Assembly: GCA_001302725.1 (NCBI GenBank)
Contig: LIZU01000120.1
Location: forward strand, 1-5,035
Direction of reading: 5' to 3'
Source of the DNA: a candidate division Zixibacteria bacterium DG_27
GTDB lineage: Bacteria; Zixibacteria; MSB-5A5; DG-27
Length of the DNA: 5,035 nucleotides
The position numbers and the translations under genes are program-made. This document shows, piece after piece, positions 1 through 5,035 of this stretch; within the stretch, counting starts at the first letter, position 1, and each line of letters opens with the position of its first letter. The notes beneath the pieces are model-generated. The model searched no databases and was not told where the DNA came from. It worked only from the letters and a program-made list of their open reading frames with translations.

Positions 1-373
1 CCGACAGGAAGTGATAGTTCTTCACGCTGTTCTTGGAGTAGATCTTGTACCGGTAAGTGAAGCTTAATTCCGATGCATACCGTTTCAGAATTCTGGGGTT
101 CAGCTGCAAGGTGAACTTCGGGGCGGTGATGAAATCAGATTTGCTCTCGATGGCGAACTTCTGCTCTCTACCCCCGGATTCAAACAGATCCAGGTCGAAA
201 TCGGAATAGTTGATGATATTGTCATCGTAGGAGAGGTCAACCTCCGCCTGCAGCGACCAGAACCTCTTGCTCCCGGGAGAGGCGTGAGAAAAAAGAGCCA
301 GGAAGGTGACCAAGCCGAGGGCGAAAAGAACCAAAAACTGCAGGAACCGTGTTGTTTCAGAACTTGAACTCAT
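1..373 (-). CDS. Probable outer-membrane beta-barrel protein, N-terminal part (runs off left edge)
   Basis: This leftward open frame starts at ATG 373 and stays open for 124 codons to the window edge, so the C-terminus is missing. Residues 1-31 look like a signal peptide: a short polar start, a hydrophobic core (about 10-28) and a possible signal peptidase I site after S-H-A (29-31). The mature part has alternating polar and hydrophobic stretches rich in Tyr, Phe, Ser and Asp, such as VDLSYDDNI (45-53), FTLQLNPRI (87-95) and ELSFTYRYKIYS (102-113). These resemble amphipathic strands of an outer-membrane barrel. I do not recognise a named family. The Shine-Dalgarno is weak (GGTAGG, 11 nt before the ATG). 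The gene lies 99 bp downstream of the duplicated-domain gene on the same strand, so it may be the last visible member of the poly-gamma-glutamate cluster. A role in moving polymer across the outer membrane is inference only. The coding call is fairly firm; the barrel call is moderate. Confidence 0.7.
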   Translation of the reverse strand, partial: MSSSSETTRFLQFLVLFALGLVTFLALFSHASPGSKRFWSLQAEVDLSYDDNIINYSDFDLDLFESGGREQKFAIESKSDFITAPKFTLQLNPRILKRYASELSFTYRYKIYSKNSVKNYHFLS

Positions 374-390
374 GGCGGCGCAGACCTACC

Positions 391-410
391 CCGGTGGCGG
401 AGGCCACCGG
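391..410. other. Perfect 8-bp stem-loop in the intergenic gap
   Basis: CCGGTGGC and GCCACCGG form a perfect 8-bp GC-rich inverted repeat around a 4-nt loop. It lies between the end of the duplicated-domain gene and the start of the barrel gene, 17 nt upstream of the latter's ATG. Neither strand has a T-run after the stem, so it is not a standard intrinsic terminator. It could be an RNA processing or stability element that adjusts expression of the downstream gene, or part of a dispersed repeat together with the adjacent 7-bp array. Confidence 0.5.
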
Positions 411-427
411 ACTACCCAGCAATGGAC

Positions 428-476
428 TATTCATTGCTCACTATTCACCATTCACTATTTGCCATTCGCCATTCAC
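428..476. repeat. Degenerate 7-bp tandem repeat, seven units, minus-strand consensus GTGAATR
   Basis: Read on the minus strand, the seven consecutive units are GTGAATG, GCGAATG, GCAAATA, GTGAATG, GTGAATA, GTGAGCA and ATGAATA, filling 49 bp with no gap. The first unit contains the TGA stop codon (473-475) of the duplicated-domain gene, so the array begins inside the coding end and fills the start of the intergenic gap. There are no spacers, so it is not a CRISPR array. Such an array could arise by replication slippage or belong to a dispersed repeat family. Its function is unknown. Confidence 0.75.
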
Positions 477-1387
477 TCGTTCGCGAGGTCATCTTCCGGT
501 ATGTAGAATCTCAGGGAGACCGACTTAGCTTCGCACTTCAGCATATAGAACTTGTATGTGTGCTCCCCCTTCGGAACCTCTAAGTAGAAGCTCTTGGAGG
601 TAGTGGGGAAGAGCTTCTTCTCATCGGGATAGAAGCTCTTGCTTTTTCCCCTCTTGGCGGAAAAACGCTTAATTTCCTGGCCCTCCTCCAGGGCGACGAC
701 TTTGAACTCCGTCTGTTGGTCAGCCACTTTCCCGACGTTCCCCCGGGCGATGATTTTCACTTTCGTCGGCCCAATGACTTGAAGCACCACCGGTTCTTTC
801 TCGGCAGCCACGAAATACTGAGCGGTCTTCTGGGTAATAACGGTGTTTAAGACCCGCTTGTAGCCGATGGGCTGATAGGAGACGTATTTCGGTTTCTCCT
901 TCTTGGCTTGCTGGTAGAACCGCAGATACACGGTCTCAGTCACGCTGCTGGAGAGTCGGAATTCGTATCGGTGTTTGCCCTTGAGCACCTTCAGCTCGAA
1001 ATACCTCTTCTTCCCCGGCAATGTCATTGAACCAACGAACGTCAGGTCGGACTTCTCGGTGGAAGTGGAGTAAACCTTGATTACCTCCTCCGCCTCCAGA
1101 ACCTGCACCCGATAATCCTTCCTGCCCATCATCCCTGGAGAGAAACCCAATCTGGTGGCAATTCTCAACTTCGTGGGACCCACCACCTCCATCTCGACGG
1201 TCTGTGCGGAGGTCACCGGGTAATATCTATATGTTCTCTCCTTCCCCTGCAGTTCCGCATAGCTGGGGCTTCCCAATGGCCTCAGAGAAACCCACTTCGA
1301 CGTCGTCTCGGTATTGGCTGAATTGGGCAAAAGAATTAGCGTTACAACGAAGATTTTCGCGACCAGGTGCAAAGATCTGTGCTGCAT
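473..1387 (-). CDS. Exported protein with two tandem copies of an unrecognised beta-rich domain
   Basis: The product is about 304 residues. It begins with a signal peptide: basic start QHRSLHLVAK, hydrophobic core IFVVTLILL, then PNSA with likely cleavage near residue 24. The mature protein is an internal duplication at a period of about 136 residues. Copy 1 spans about 32-158 and copy 2 about 168-295. Matching landmarks are VSLRPLG/VSYQPIG, VVGPTKLRI/VIGPTKVKI, FELKVLKGKHRYEF/YLEVPKGEHTYKF and YLRFY/SLRFY. The dense beta-type pattern suggests two periplasmic sandwich-like domains. I recognise no family and no catalytic motif. ATG 1387 is preferred to ATG 1393 because AAGGAG abuts ATG 1393 directly but sits 6 nt from ATG 1387. 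The gene follows pgsW by 45 bp on the same strand, so cotranscription is likely. A periplasmic role in handling poly-gamma-glutamate is inferred from position. The stop codon lies inside a 7-bp repeat array. Confidence 0.85.
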   Translation of the reverse strand: MQHRSLHLVAKIFVVTLILLPNSANTETTSKWVSLRPLGSPSYAELQGKERTYRYYPVTSAQTVEMEVVGPTKLRIATRLGFSPGMMGRKDYRVQVLEAEEVIKVYSTSTEKSDLTFVGSMTLPGKKRYFELKVLKGKHRYEFRLSSSVTETVYLRFYQQAKKEKPKYVSYQPIGYKRVLNTVITQKTAQYFVAAEKEPVVLQVIGPTKVKIIARGNVGKVADQQTEFKVVALEEGQEIKRFSAKRGKSKSFYPDEKKLFPTTSKSFYLEVPKGEHTYKFYMLKCEAKSVSLRFYIPEDDLANE

Positions 1388-1393
1388 TTTCAT

Positions 1394-1399
1394 CTCCTT
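1394..1399 (-). promoter_or_regulatory. Shine-Dalgarno that sets the start of the duplicated-domain gene
   Basis: AAGGAG on the minus strand touches the first ATG (1391-1393) with no spacer but lies 6 nt before the second in-frame ATG (1385-1387). The second spacing is normal, so translation most likely starts at 1387 and the longer reading adds two residues that are not made. Confidence 0.7.
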
Positions 1400-1432
1400 A
1401 GAAATATTCTCACCACTTAGTTAGAGTGACCA

Positions 1433-2533
1433 TCAACCCCTTCTTCGGAAGAGATAATGTTTGACGTCAATCCGTATGAAGACAAATACCACCGCCAGCA
1501 GAATCACAGTGTAGATTATGGTGCTGGAAATGGAGTATCTCTCCTTGAAAAAGAGGCTCCCCTCTCCTATTTCCGGGTTGGGGACGAAGGCTGTGGGGAG
1601 ATCGTACTTCTCGGCAAGCTCACCGATACGCACCAAGTGAATGACCGCCACTCCCCTCTCCGCCAGGATATTTATGACCCCCCGGGCGGGGAAGTTTCTC
1701 AAGCCCAATTTTCTGGAAAGCCCCGTTGGAATGAGCTTGCGGTTCTGGGTGCTGCCGACGCTGGCCAAACCTCCACCGATGTTGACGAAGGCTCCAATCT
1801 CCTTTTCGCCCCTGACTCTGTCGAGAATCTCGATTCTCTTTCGGATGTTATCCTCCAAAGAGCTCCCTTCGATCACTTCCACTTGGTTGCGCCGAATCGC
1901 CTCCATAACCAGTTCTCTGCCTTCAGGAGACAGACCTCGTCCCCTATCATTGCCGCCCCCCATGGAGGCCGCCACAGACTGGTAAGGCAGCACTCCTCGT
2001 CGGTTCAAGATAGTCTCCAGATCCAACCAGGTTAACTCCGGTCGATTGGCGCCCCAGGTGGAAGAACCGACCGAGGTGATGATGAGGGGAGTCAAATCCA
2101 TGGCCTTGCACGCCGCCAGACAGGCGATGTTGAGGGCCGGAAAGGAGCCGGTCAGACAGATGGCTACCACCTCCCCCTTTTTCAAACGGGCTTTGTAAAA
2201 CATATCGACAATGGCGGCCGCGAAGTTGGGATTGGTGGAGAGGAGCTTACTTCGAAGTTCCCCCCGGTCGGTGGTGATCAGACTGTATTGGGGTCCGATA
2301 AGACCCGTCAATGTGGGGTCGTTCTCGGGGTCGACCTCCAGTCCCAGTTTTGTGACCTCATCCTTTATGGCCTCCTGAGCCAGGACTGATATCTGGGCGG
2401 CTTGAAGCCTGGTGTAGAAATTCGGCTGCCTCTGAGGCTTCTGACTTCTCTCCGCCAGAAAGTAGAGCAGAAGCGAAAAGACCGCCAGAAAGATCAAAGT
2501 CCAGTGAGAGGCCCTGCCCTCACGGTATCTCAC
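1433..2533 (-). CDS. pgsW: Poly-gamma-glutamate system protein (PgsW-type, third gene of the PgsB-PgsC cassette)
   Basis: This 366-residue protein matches my recollection of the poly-gamma-glutamate system family (TIGR04332), whose members accompany PgsB and PgsC; its biochemical role is not established to my knowledge. A membrane segment lies near residues 11-27, followed by a soluble region of about 300 residues, a second membrane segment near 337-355 and a basic tail (RIDVKHYLFRRRG). Visible glycine-rich motifs are GLIGPQYS (77-84), AICLTGSFPALN (124-135), SVGSSTWGANRPELTW (154-169), GGGNDRGRGLSPEGRE (192-207) and VNIGGGLASVGS (250-261). The soluble part probably faces the periplasm between two anchors, but topology was not computed. 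The start is GTG 2533, with GGGGAGG 7 nt upstream. The GTGA junction overlaps the pgsC stop by 4 bp, indicating translational coupling. The symbol pgsW is given from memory and is less certain than the family call. Confidence 0.85.
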   Translation of the reverse strand: MRYREGRASHWTLIFLAVFSLLLYFLAERSQKPQRQPNFYTRLQAAQISVLAQEAIKDEVTKLGLEVDPENDPTLTGLIGPQYSLITTDRGELRSKLLSTNPNFAAAIVDMFYKARLKKGEVVAICLTGSFPALNIACLAACKAMDLTPLIITSVGSSTWGANRPELTWLDLETILNRRGVLPYQSVAASMGGGNDRGRGLSPEGRELVMEAIRRNQVEVIEGSSLEDNIRKRIEILDRVRGEKEIGAFVNIGGGLASVGSTQNRKLIPTGLSRKLGLRNFPARGVINILAERGVAVIHLVRIGELAEKYDLPTAFVPNPEIGEGSLFFKERYSISSTIIYTVILLAVVFVFIRIDVKHYLFRRRG

Positions 2534-2994
2534 AAGAGAACCTCCCCGCCGGATAGAATCATCAGAAACATCCTGATTAAGACCGCGGCGATAATCATGG
2601 TGGAGATGGTCGGAATCACTCCCTGACGCTCCATCCAGTTGGCAATCAGTCCGGGGATGATGTATCCGATGGCCTGCATCTCAACCGATATCCCCTGATA
2701 TTTTATTATCAAGAACTCTCGAGACAGCCAGCCGAAGGCGAATCCTAAGAGTATAACCAGAACAATCCGCCTGCGACCGTAGATGAACATGAAGTTGGAG
2801 AAAAACCTCATCGCCCAGAAGGTGATTAAGGCCACAATCACGGTTCCCAGGATCCTCAGGGGGTAGTGCACCATCAGGGCGATGTAGCCGGGGACCACCA
2901 TTCCCCCGGCGGCCAGCCCCAGCGTCTCCGAGAAGATCAAGCTAATTACCAATCCAAGCCCGACGGCTTGAATCATCAAGGTCTCGGAATACAA
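2530..2994 (-). CDS. pgsC: Poly-gamma-glutamate synthase membrane subunit PgsC/CapC
   Basis: PgsC is the small polytopic membrane partner of PgsB in poly-gamma-glutamate synthesis. The 154 residues are close to the 149 I recall for Bacillus subtilis PgsC, and the order of motifs agrees: LVISLIFSETLGL (15-27), GGMVVPGYIAL (30-40), FIYGRRR (70-76) and IGYIIPGLIANW followed by RQG (109-125). About four to five hydrophobic segments cover most of the chain. The start is TTG 2994: GAGGT lies 7 nt upstream, and the N-terminus then aligns with the B. subtilis protein. The alternative ATG at 2976 would remove six residues and has a weaker ribosome site. The gene begins 53 bp inside the end of pgsB and overlaps pgsW by 4 bp, so the three are tightly coupled. 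The family call is firm; the start is fairly secure. Confidence 0.95.
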   Translation of the reverse strand: MYSETLMIQAVGLGLVISLIFSETLGLAAGGMVVPGYIALMVHYPLRILGTVIVALITFWAMRFFSNFMFIYGRRRIVLVILLGFAFGWLSREFLIIKYQGISVEMQAIGYIIPGLIANWMERQGVIPTISTMIIAAVLIRMFLMILSGGEVLL

Positions 2995-4168
2995 CTTCCC
3001 TACCTCGGTTTATGAAGTGCTGGGCAACCTCCTCCCCGAACCCAACGATGTTGCCAATTCCCACCACCGTCGCTTCCCTCTCCACCAGCGAGACCACCTT
3101 TTCGAACACCTCCTCAGCGCTACTCCCCCCCATATTGAGGATCCTGCCTCTGGGAAGCCCCAAGGAAAGGGCTTTATTCACCACGGGGGTGGTATACTCG
3201 CCGACGATGAGGAAATGGTCTGCGGAGATCTCAGTGGCGATGAACTCCCCCAACTGCTCCGCCCTCTGAATTCGGTCCGGGCGACTGTTTAGCAGCACTA
3301 TCAGTTTGGCCTCCGAGGCCGTCCCTTTTCGGGAGAGGTTCAGTCTTCGCCACAGAATTGAATAAGAGAGGCTATCGTTGGCGGCAAAGGCCATTACAAA
3401 ATCGATCTTCTTATCGAAGTAGTCTATTTGATAAAGCCTCAGAACCCCGGGGTCGGGATCGGCCTCATACATCCCCTGCAGAGCGGTCTTTTTGACAACC
3501 CCCAAATGCTCGCAGACCGAGAGCGCCAAGGCGACATTCTCTCTATGTTCCAGATAGCTGAAACCGGACAGTTCCTCAGAGCTGATATTGGAGGGGGTGA
3601 TGGGATGGACTCTGGCTCCAATCTCCCCCGCCCACCTTTGAATCGTTTGAAGGTGTTCTTTCTCGGTGGTGAAGAGTACCCCTCCACCGGGGATAGTACC
3701 GCACAGGGCTCGCGCCACCTCCTCCAAGGTTGGGCCCATCTCATCCAGATGGTCGGGTCTAACGTTGGTGATGACCCCGACGGTGGATCTAACCATCTGA
3801 TGTTCCGAGACGTACTGGAGCTGCGGCTGAATTCCCATACATTCCAACACCACCACTTCAACTCTGCGGGAAACCGCCTGGCGGATGATCTTTAACTGCT
3901 CGATTATGTTCGCTCTACCGGGGCGGATTACCGGAAACTCCTCCCCGTTTTCCATGATTATGCGGGGCTTACTGCCGGTGGTCTTGGTCAAGACCCTCTT
4001 ACCCCCCGCTCGCAAACCCGCCCCTATCAAGCGGGTTACCGAAGATTTGCCCCGGGAGCCGTTGACGTGAATTCTGACCGGAATCGAATCTAAGTTCCGC
4101 TGGTGATTCCGGTATTCCCAAAAGCCGTAGATTAACAGAAGAAGGATCAGAGCAAGTACAATCAACAT
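2942..4168 (-). CDS. pgsB: Poly-gamma-glutamate synthase PgsB/CapB (ATP-dependent Mur-ligase-like amide ligase)
   Basis: PgsB joins glutamates through the gamma-carboxyl using ATP, at the cytoplasmic membrane with PgsC. The 408 residues are slightly longer than the roughly 393 of Bacillus subtilis PgsB. An N-terminal membrane anchor (about 1-16) precedes the Mur-ligase-type P-loop HVNGSRGKSSVTR (34-46; lysine 41). Further family motifs are TKTTG (61-65), ECMGIQP (109-115), NVRPDHLDEMGPT (135-147), GTIPGGG (157-163), DPDPG (237-241), FAAND (261-265), NSRPDR (294-299) and GIGNIVGFGEE (370-380). All motifs I expect are intact, so the enzyme should be active. The gene heads the cluster, 31 bp or so behind a likely sigma70 promoter. 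No clear Shine-Dalgarno precedes ATG 4168, but the start puts the membrane anchor where the family has it. Whether this synthase accepts glutamate alone or another amino acid cannot be read from sequence. Confidence 0.96.
   Translation of the reverse strand: MLIVLALILLLLIYGFWEYRNHQRNLDSIPVRIHVNGSRGKSSVTRLIGAGLRAGGKRVLTKTTGSKPRIIMENGEEFPVIRPGRANIIEQLKIIRQAVSRRVEVVVLECMGIQPQLQYVSEHQMVRSTVGVITNVRPDHLDEMGPTLEEVARALCGTIPGGGVLFTTEKEHLQTIQRWAGEIGARVHPITPSNISSEELSGFSYLEHRENVALALSVCEHLGVVKKTALQGMYEADPDPGVLRLYQIDYFDKKIDFVMAFAANDSLSYSILWRRLNLSRKGTASEAKLIVLLNSRPDRIQRAEQLGEFIATEISADHFLIVGEYTTPVVNKALSLGLPRGRILNMGGSSAEEVFEKVVSLVEREATVVGIGNIVGFGEEVAQHFINRGREVVFRDLDDSSRRAWIGN
3002..3006 (-). promoter_or_regulatory. 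Shine-Dalgarno supporting the TTG start of pgsC
   Basis: GAGGT on the minus strand lies 7 nt before TTG 2994, inside the 3' end of pgsB. The competing ATG at 2976 has only GAG about 6 nt ahead. This favours the non-ATG start and hence the 53-bp overlap. Confidence 0.55.
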
Positions 4169-4205
4169 ACTGCCGCTGGCGCTATTTCTCTAGATGCAGC
4201 AAACA

Positions 4206-4234
4206 TATATACGAAAGTCACCCCGATTTATCAA
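4206..4234 (-). promoter_or_regulatory. Sigma70-type promoter for the pgs cluster
   Basis: On the minus strand TTGATA (4234-4229) and TATATA (4211-4206) are separated by exactly 17 bp, close to the TTGACA-N17-TATAAT consensus. The start of transcription would fall near 4199, giving a leader of about 30 nt before pgsB. No operator palindrome is evident over the promoter. Confidence 0.65.
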
Positions 4235-4641
4235 CCGTTTTCTGCAAAAATGAGATGCCATACAGGCTCAAGCGCCCTGGTAGATAAGATCACAGGCACC
4301 TTCAAAATTGCAACGGTTCACAACCGGCCTGGAGTCGATCTTCAGGATGTAGAAGATTTGGTCAGGCCTGTCGATACTGCTTCTGACCCTCAAAGAGGAG
4401 GCTGGCGATGCCGATGCTTTTCACAGACTTGAGCTTATCCTGGAGAAAGTTTCTTTCAACAGGAATTGGGCTGTCGATGTAGCCCAGACGGGCCCAGGCA
4501 AGCAAGGGACAAATCAAGCTCCGCCGGCTTGAGCTGACATAGAAGGATGAGCAAAAGAACAGAAGCTTCAAGTATCGTTTTGCTGCCAACTCTGGGTTAG
4601 AGTTTGAAAACGTCAGACGAACAGGGAGGGTCTTCGGCAGA
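4235..4641. other. Intergenic stretch between divergent units; no convincing intact gene
   Basis: This stretch of about 400 bp separates the leftward pgs promoter from the rightward pilin-like gene. It holds short open frames that look protein-like but have no good start or ribosome site (listed separately). Near the pilin gene there are two small inverted repeats: TGGGCT/AGCCCA (4467-4486, 8-nt loop) and TCAAGC/GCTTGA (4514-4532, 7-nt loop). These could lie in a structured 5' leader. I found no convincing sigma70 promoter for the pilin gene and no riboswitch that I recognise. Confidence 0.5.
4268..4589 (-). pseudogene. Possible gene relic: two overlapping minus frames that one frameshift would join
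   Basis: One minus-strand frame is open from TTG 4589 to a stop at 4362 and contains LGYIDSPIPVERNF and KSIGIASLLFEGQKQ. A second, shifted frame is open from 4420 to a stop at 4268 and contains RPDQIFYILKIDSRPVVNR. Both look like real protein and use codons like those of neighbouring genes. A single frameshift in their overlap (4362-4420) would give about 107 residues. There is no Shine-Dalgarno at TTG 4589. The opposite strand in matching codon phase also looks protein-like (KITGTFKIATVHNRPGVD, then AFHRLELILEKVSFN), so the coding strand is uncertain. I recognise no family. The call is weak. Confidence 0.2.
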
Positions 4642-5035
4642 ATGAACTCTTTTGATAGTCAGAGAGGCTTCACGCTGACAGAGATACTGATTGCCGTGGC
4701 CATCATAGGGGTGCTGGCGGCGCTGGCAATCCCCAGGTTTATGCCCAGCACCGGCCAAGCTAAACAGTCAGAAGCCAGGCAGATTCTGAAGCAGGTTTAC
4801 GTCATGCAGAGGGCCCACCACCAAGAGGAGGATACCTATGCCTGTAACGGCGCGACCGCCTCTGCCAGCAACCCCAACGGCTTTGTCGCCCTCGGGGTTC
4901 AAATCATGAGCAGCGCTAGATATACTTACACCCTTGCGGCGGACAGCAGCACCTTCACCTGCACCGCCACCGCCAACTTGGATGATGATGCCACCATCGA
5001 CACCTGGACAGTTGATGAAAGCGGAACGGTGACCA
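4642..5035 (+). CDS. Type IV pilin-like protein (class III signal peptide), C-terminus cut by right edge
   Basis: The frame opens at ATG 4642 and stays open for 131 codons to the edge. The short leader MNSFDSQRG ends in glycine 9, and the mature protein starts FTLTEILIAVAIIGVLAALA, with glutamate at mature position 5: the classic prepilin peptidase (PilD) site and hydrophobic N-terminal helix. The helix continues into AKQSEARQILKQVYVMQRAHH. The globular part has two cysteines (68 and 107) that could form a disulfide, and a segment TWTVDESGTV (121-130) of the kind seen near the end of small pilins, so little is probably missing. The protein should be inserted in the inner membrane, processed, and assembled into a pilus or a type II secretion pseudopilus; the sequence does not decide between them. 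GGGAGGG lies 11 nt before the ATG, a slightly long spacing. The gene is divergent from the pgs cluster, and no functional link to it is shown. Confidence 0.9.
   Translation, partial: MNSFDSQRGFTLTEILIAVAIIGVLAALAIPRFMPSTGQAKQSEARQILKQVYVMQRAHHQEEDTYACNGATASASNPNGFVALGVQIMSSARYTYTLAADSSTFTCTATANLDDDATIDTWTVDESGTVT

Noticed and set aside
391..410. Intrinsic terminator
   Set aside because: The stem is strong, but no T-run follows on either strand.
428..476. CRISPR-like array
   Set aside because: The units are contiguous 7-mers with no spacers.
306..506. Rightward open frame over the intergenic gap
   Set aside because: Its C-terminal half is merely the translation of the 7-bp repeat, and it overlaps two better-supported leftward genes.
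1457..2035. Rightward open frame of 192 codons
   Set aside because: It lies wholly antisense to pgsW, which has clear family motifs, a good ribosome site and coupling to pgsC. The frame has no recognisable protein features.
3428..3895. Rightward open frame of 155 codons, and a leftward alternative frame at 3439-3861
   Set aside because: Both lie inside pgsB, whose motifs run unbroken through the region. They are shadows in other frames.
4314..4326. CGGTT/AACCG inverted repeat as an operator
   Set aside because: The arms are only 5 bp around a 3-nt loop and lie 80 bp upstream of the pgs promoter, so chance is a sufficient explanation.
4403..4418. Sigma54-type site for the pilin-like gene
   Set aside because: TGGC and TGCT have the GG-N10-GC spacing, but the remaining bases match the consensus poorly and the site is over 220 bp from the start codon.

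Overview
The window looks like chromosome from a diderm (Gram-negative type) bacterium of moderate GC content, perhaps an uncultured or deep-branching lineage. The diderm call rests on a type IV pilin-like gene and on a gene whose product looks like a signal peptide followed by outer-membrane beta-strands. No ribosomal or taxonomic marker is present, so the lineage is left open. I see no mobile element, CRISPR array, tRNA or rRNA.

Most of the window (about 1-4234) is one leftward (minus-strand) gene cluster. It starts at a good sigma70-type promoter at 4206-4234. In transcription order it holds: pgsB/capB (2942-4168), the poly-gamma-glutamate ligase; pgsC/capC (2530-2994), its membrane partner, overlapping pgsB by 53 bp; a poly-gamma-glutamate system protein, pgsW (1433-2533), overlapping pgsC by 4 bp; an exported protein of two tandem copies of an unrecognised beta-rich domain (473-1387); and the N-terminal 124 residues of a probable outer-membrane beta-barrel protein (1-373) that runs off the left edge. 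The first three genes are a known cassette. The last two are plausible periplasmic and outer-membrane partners, but that is inference from position and export signals. No pgsA/capA or pgsE gene is seen in the window.

Between the last two genes lies a degenerate 7-bp tandem repeat (428-476) that contains the stop codon of the duplicated-domain gene, then a perfect 8-bp stem-loop (391-410).

On the right, 4235-4641 has no convincing intact gene. It holds protein-like open frames in matching phase on both strands, possibly a decayed gene, and two short inverted repeats upstream of the next gene. A divergent, rightward type IV pilin-like gene starts at 4642 and is cut by the right edge, probably near its end.
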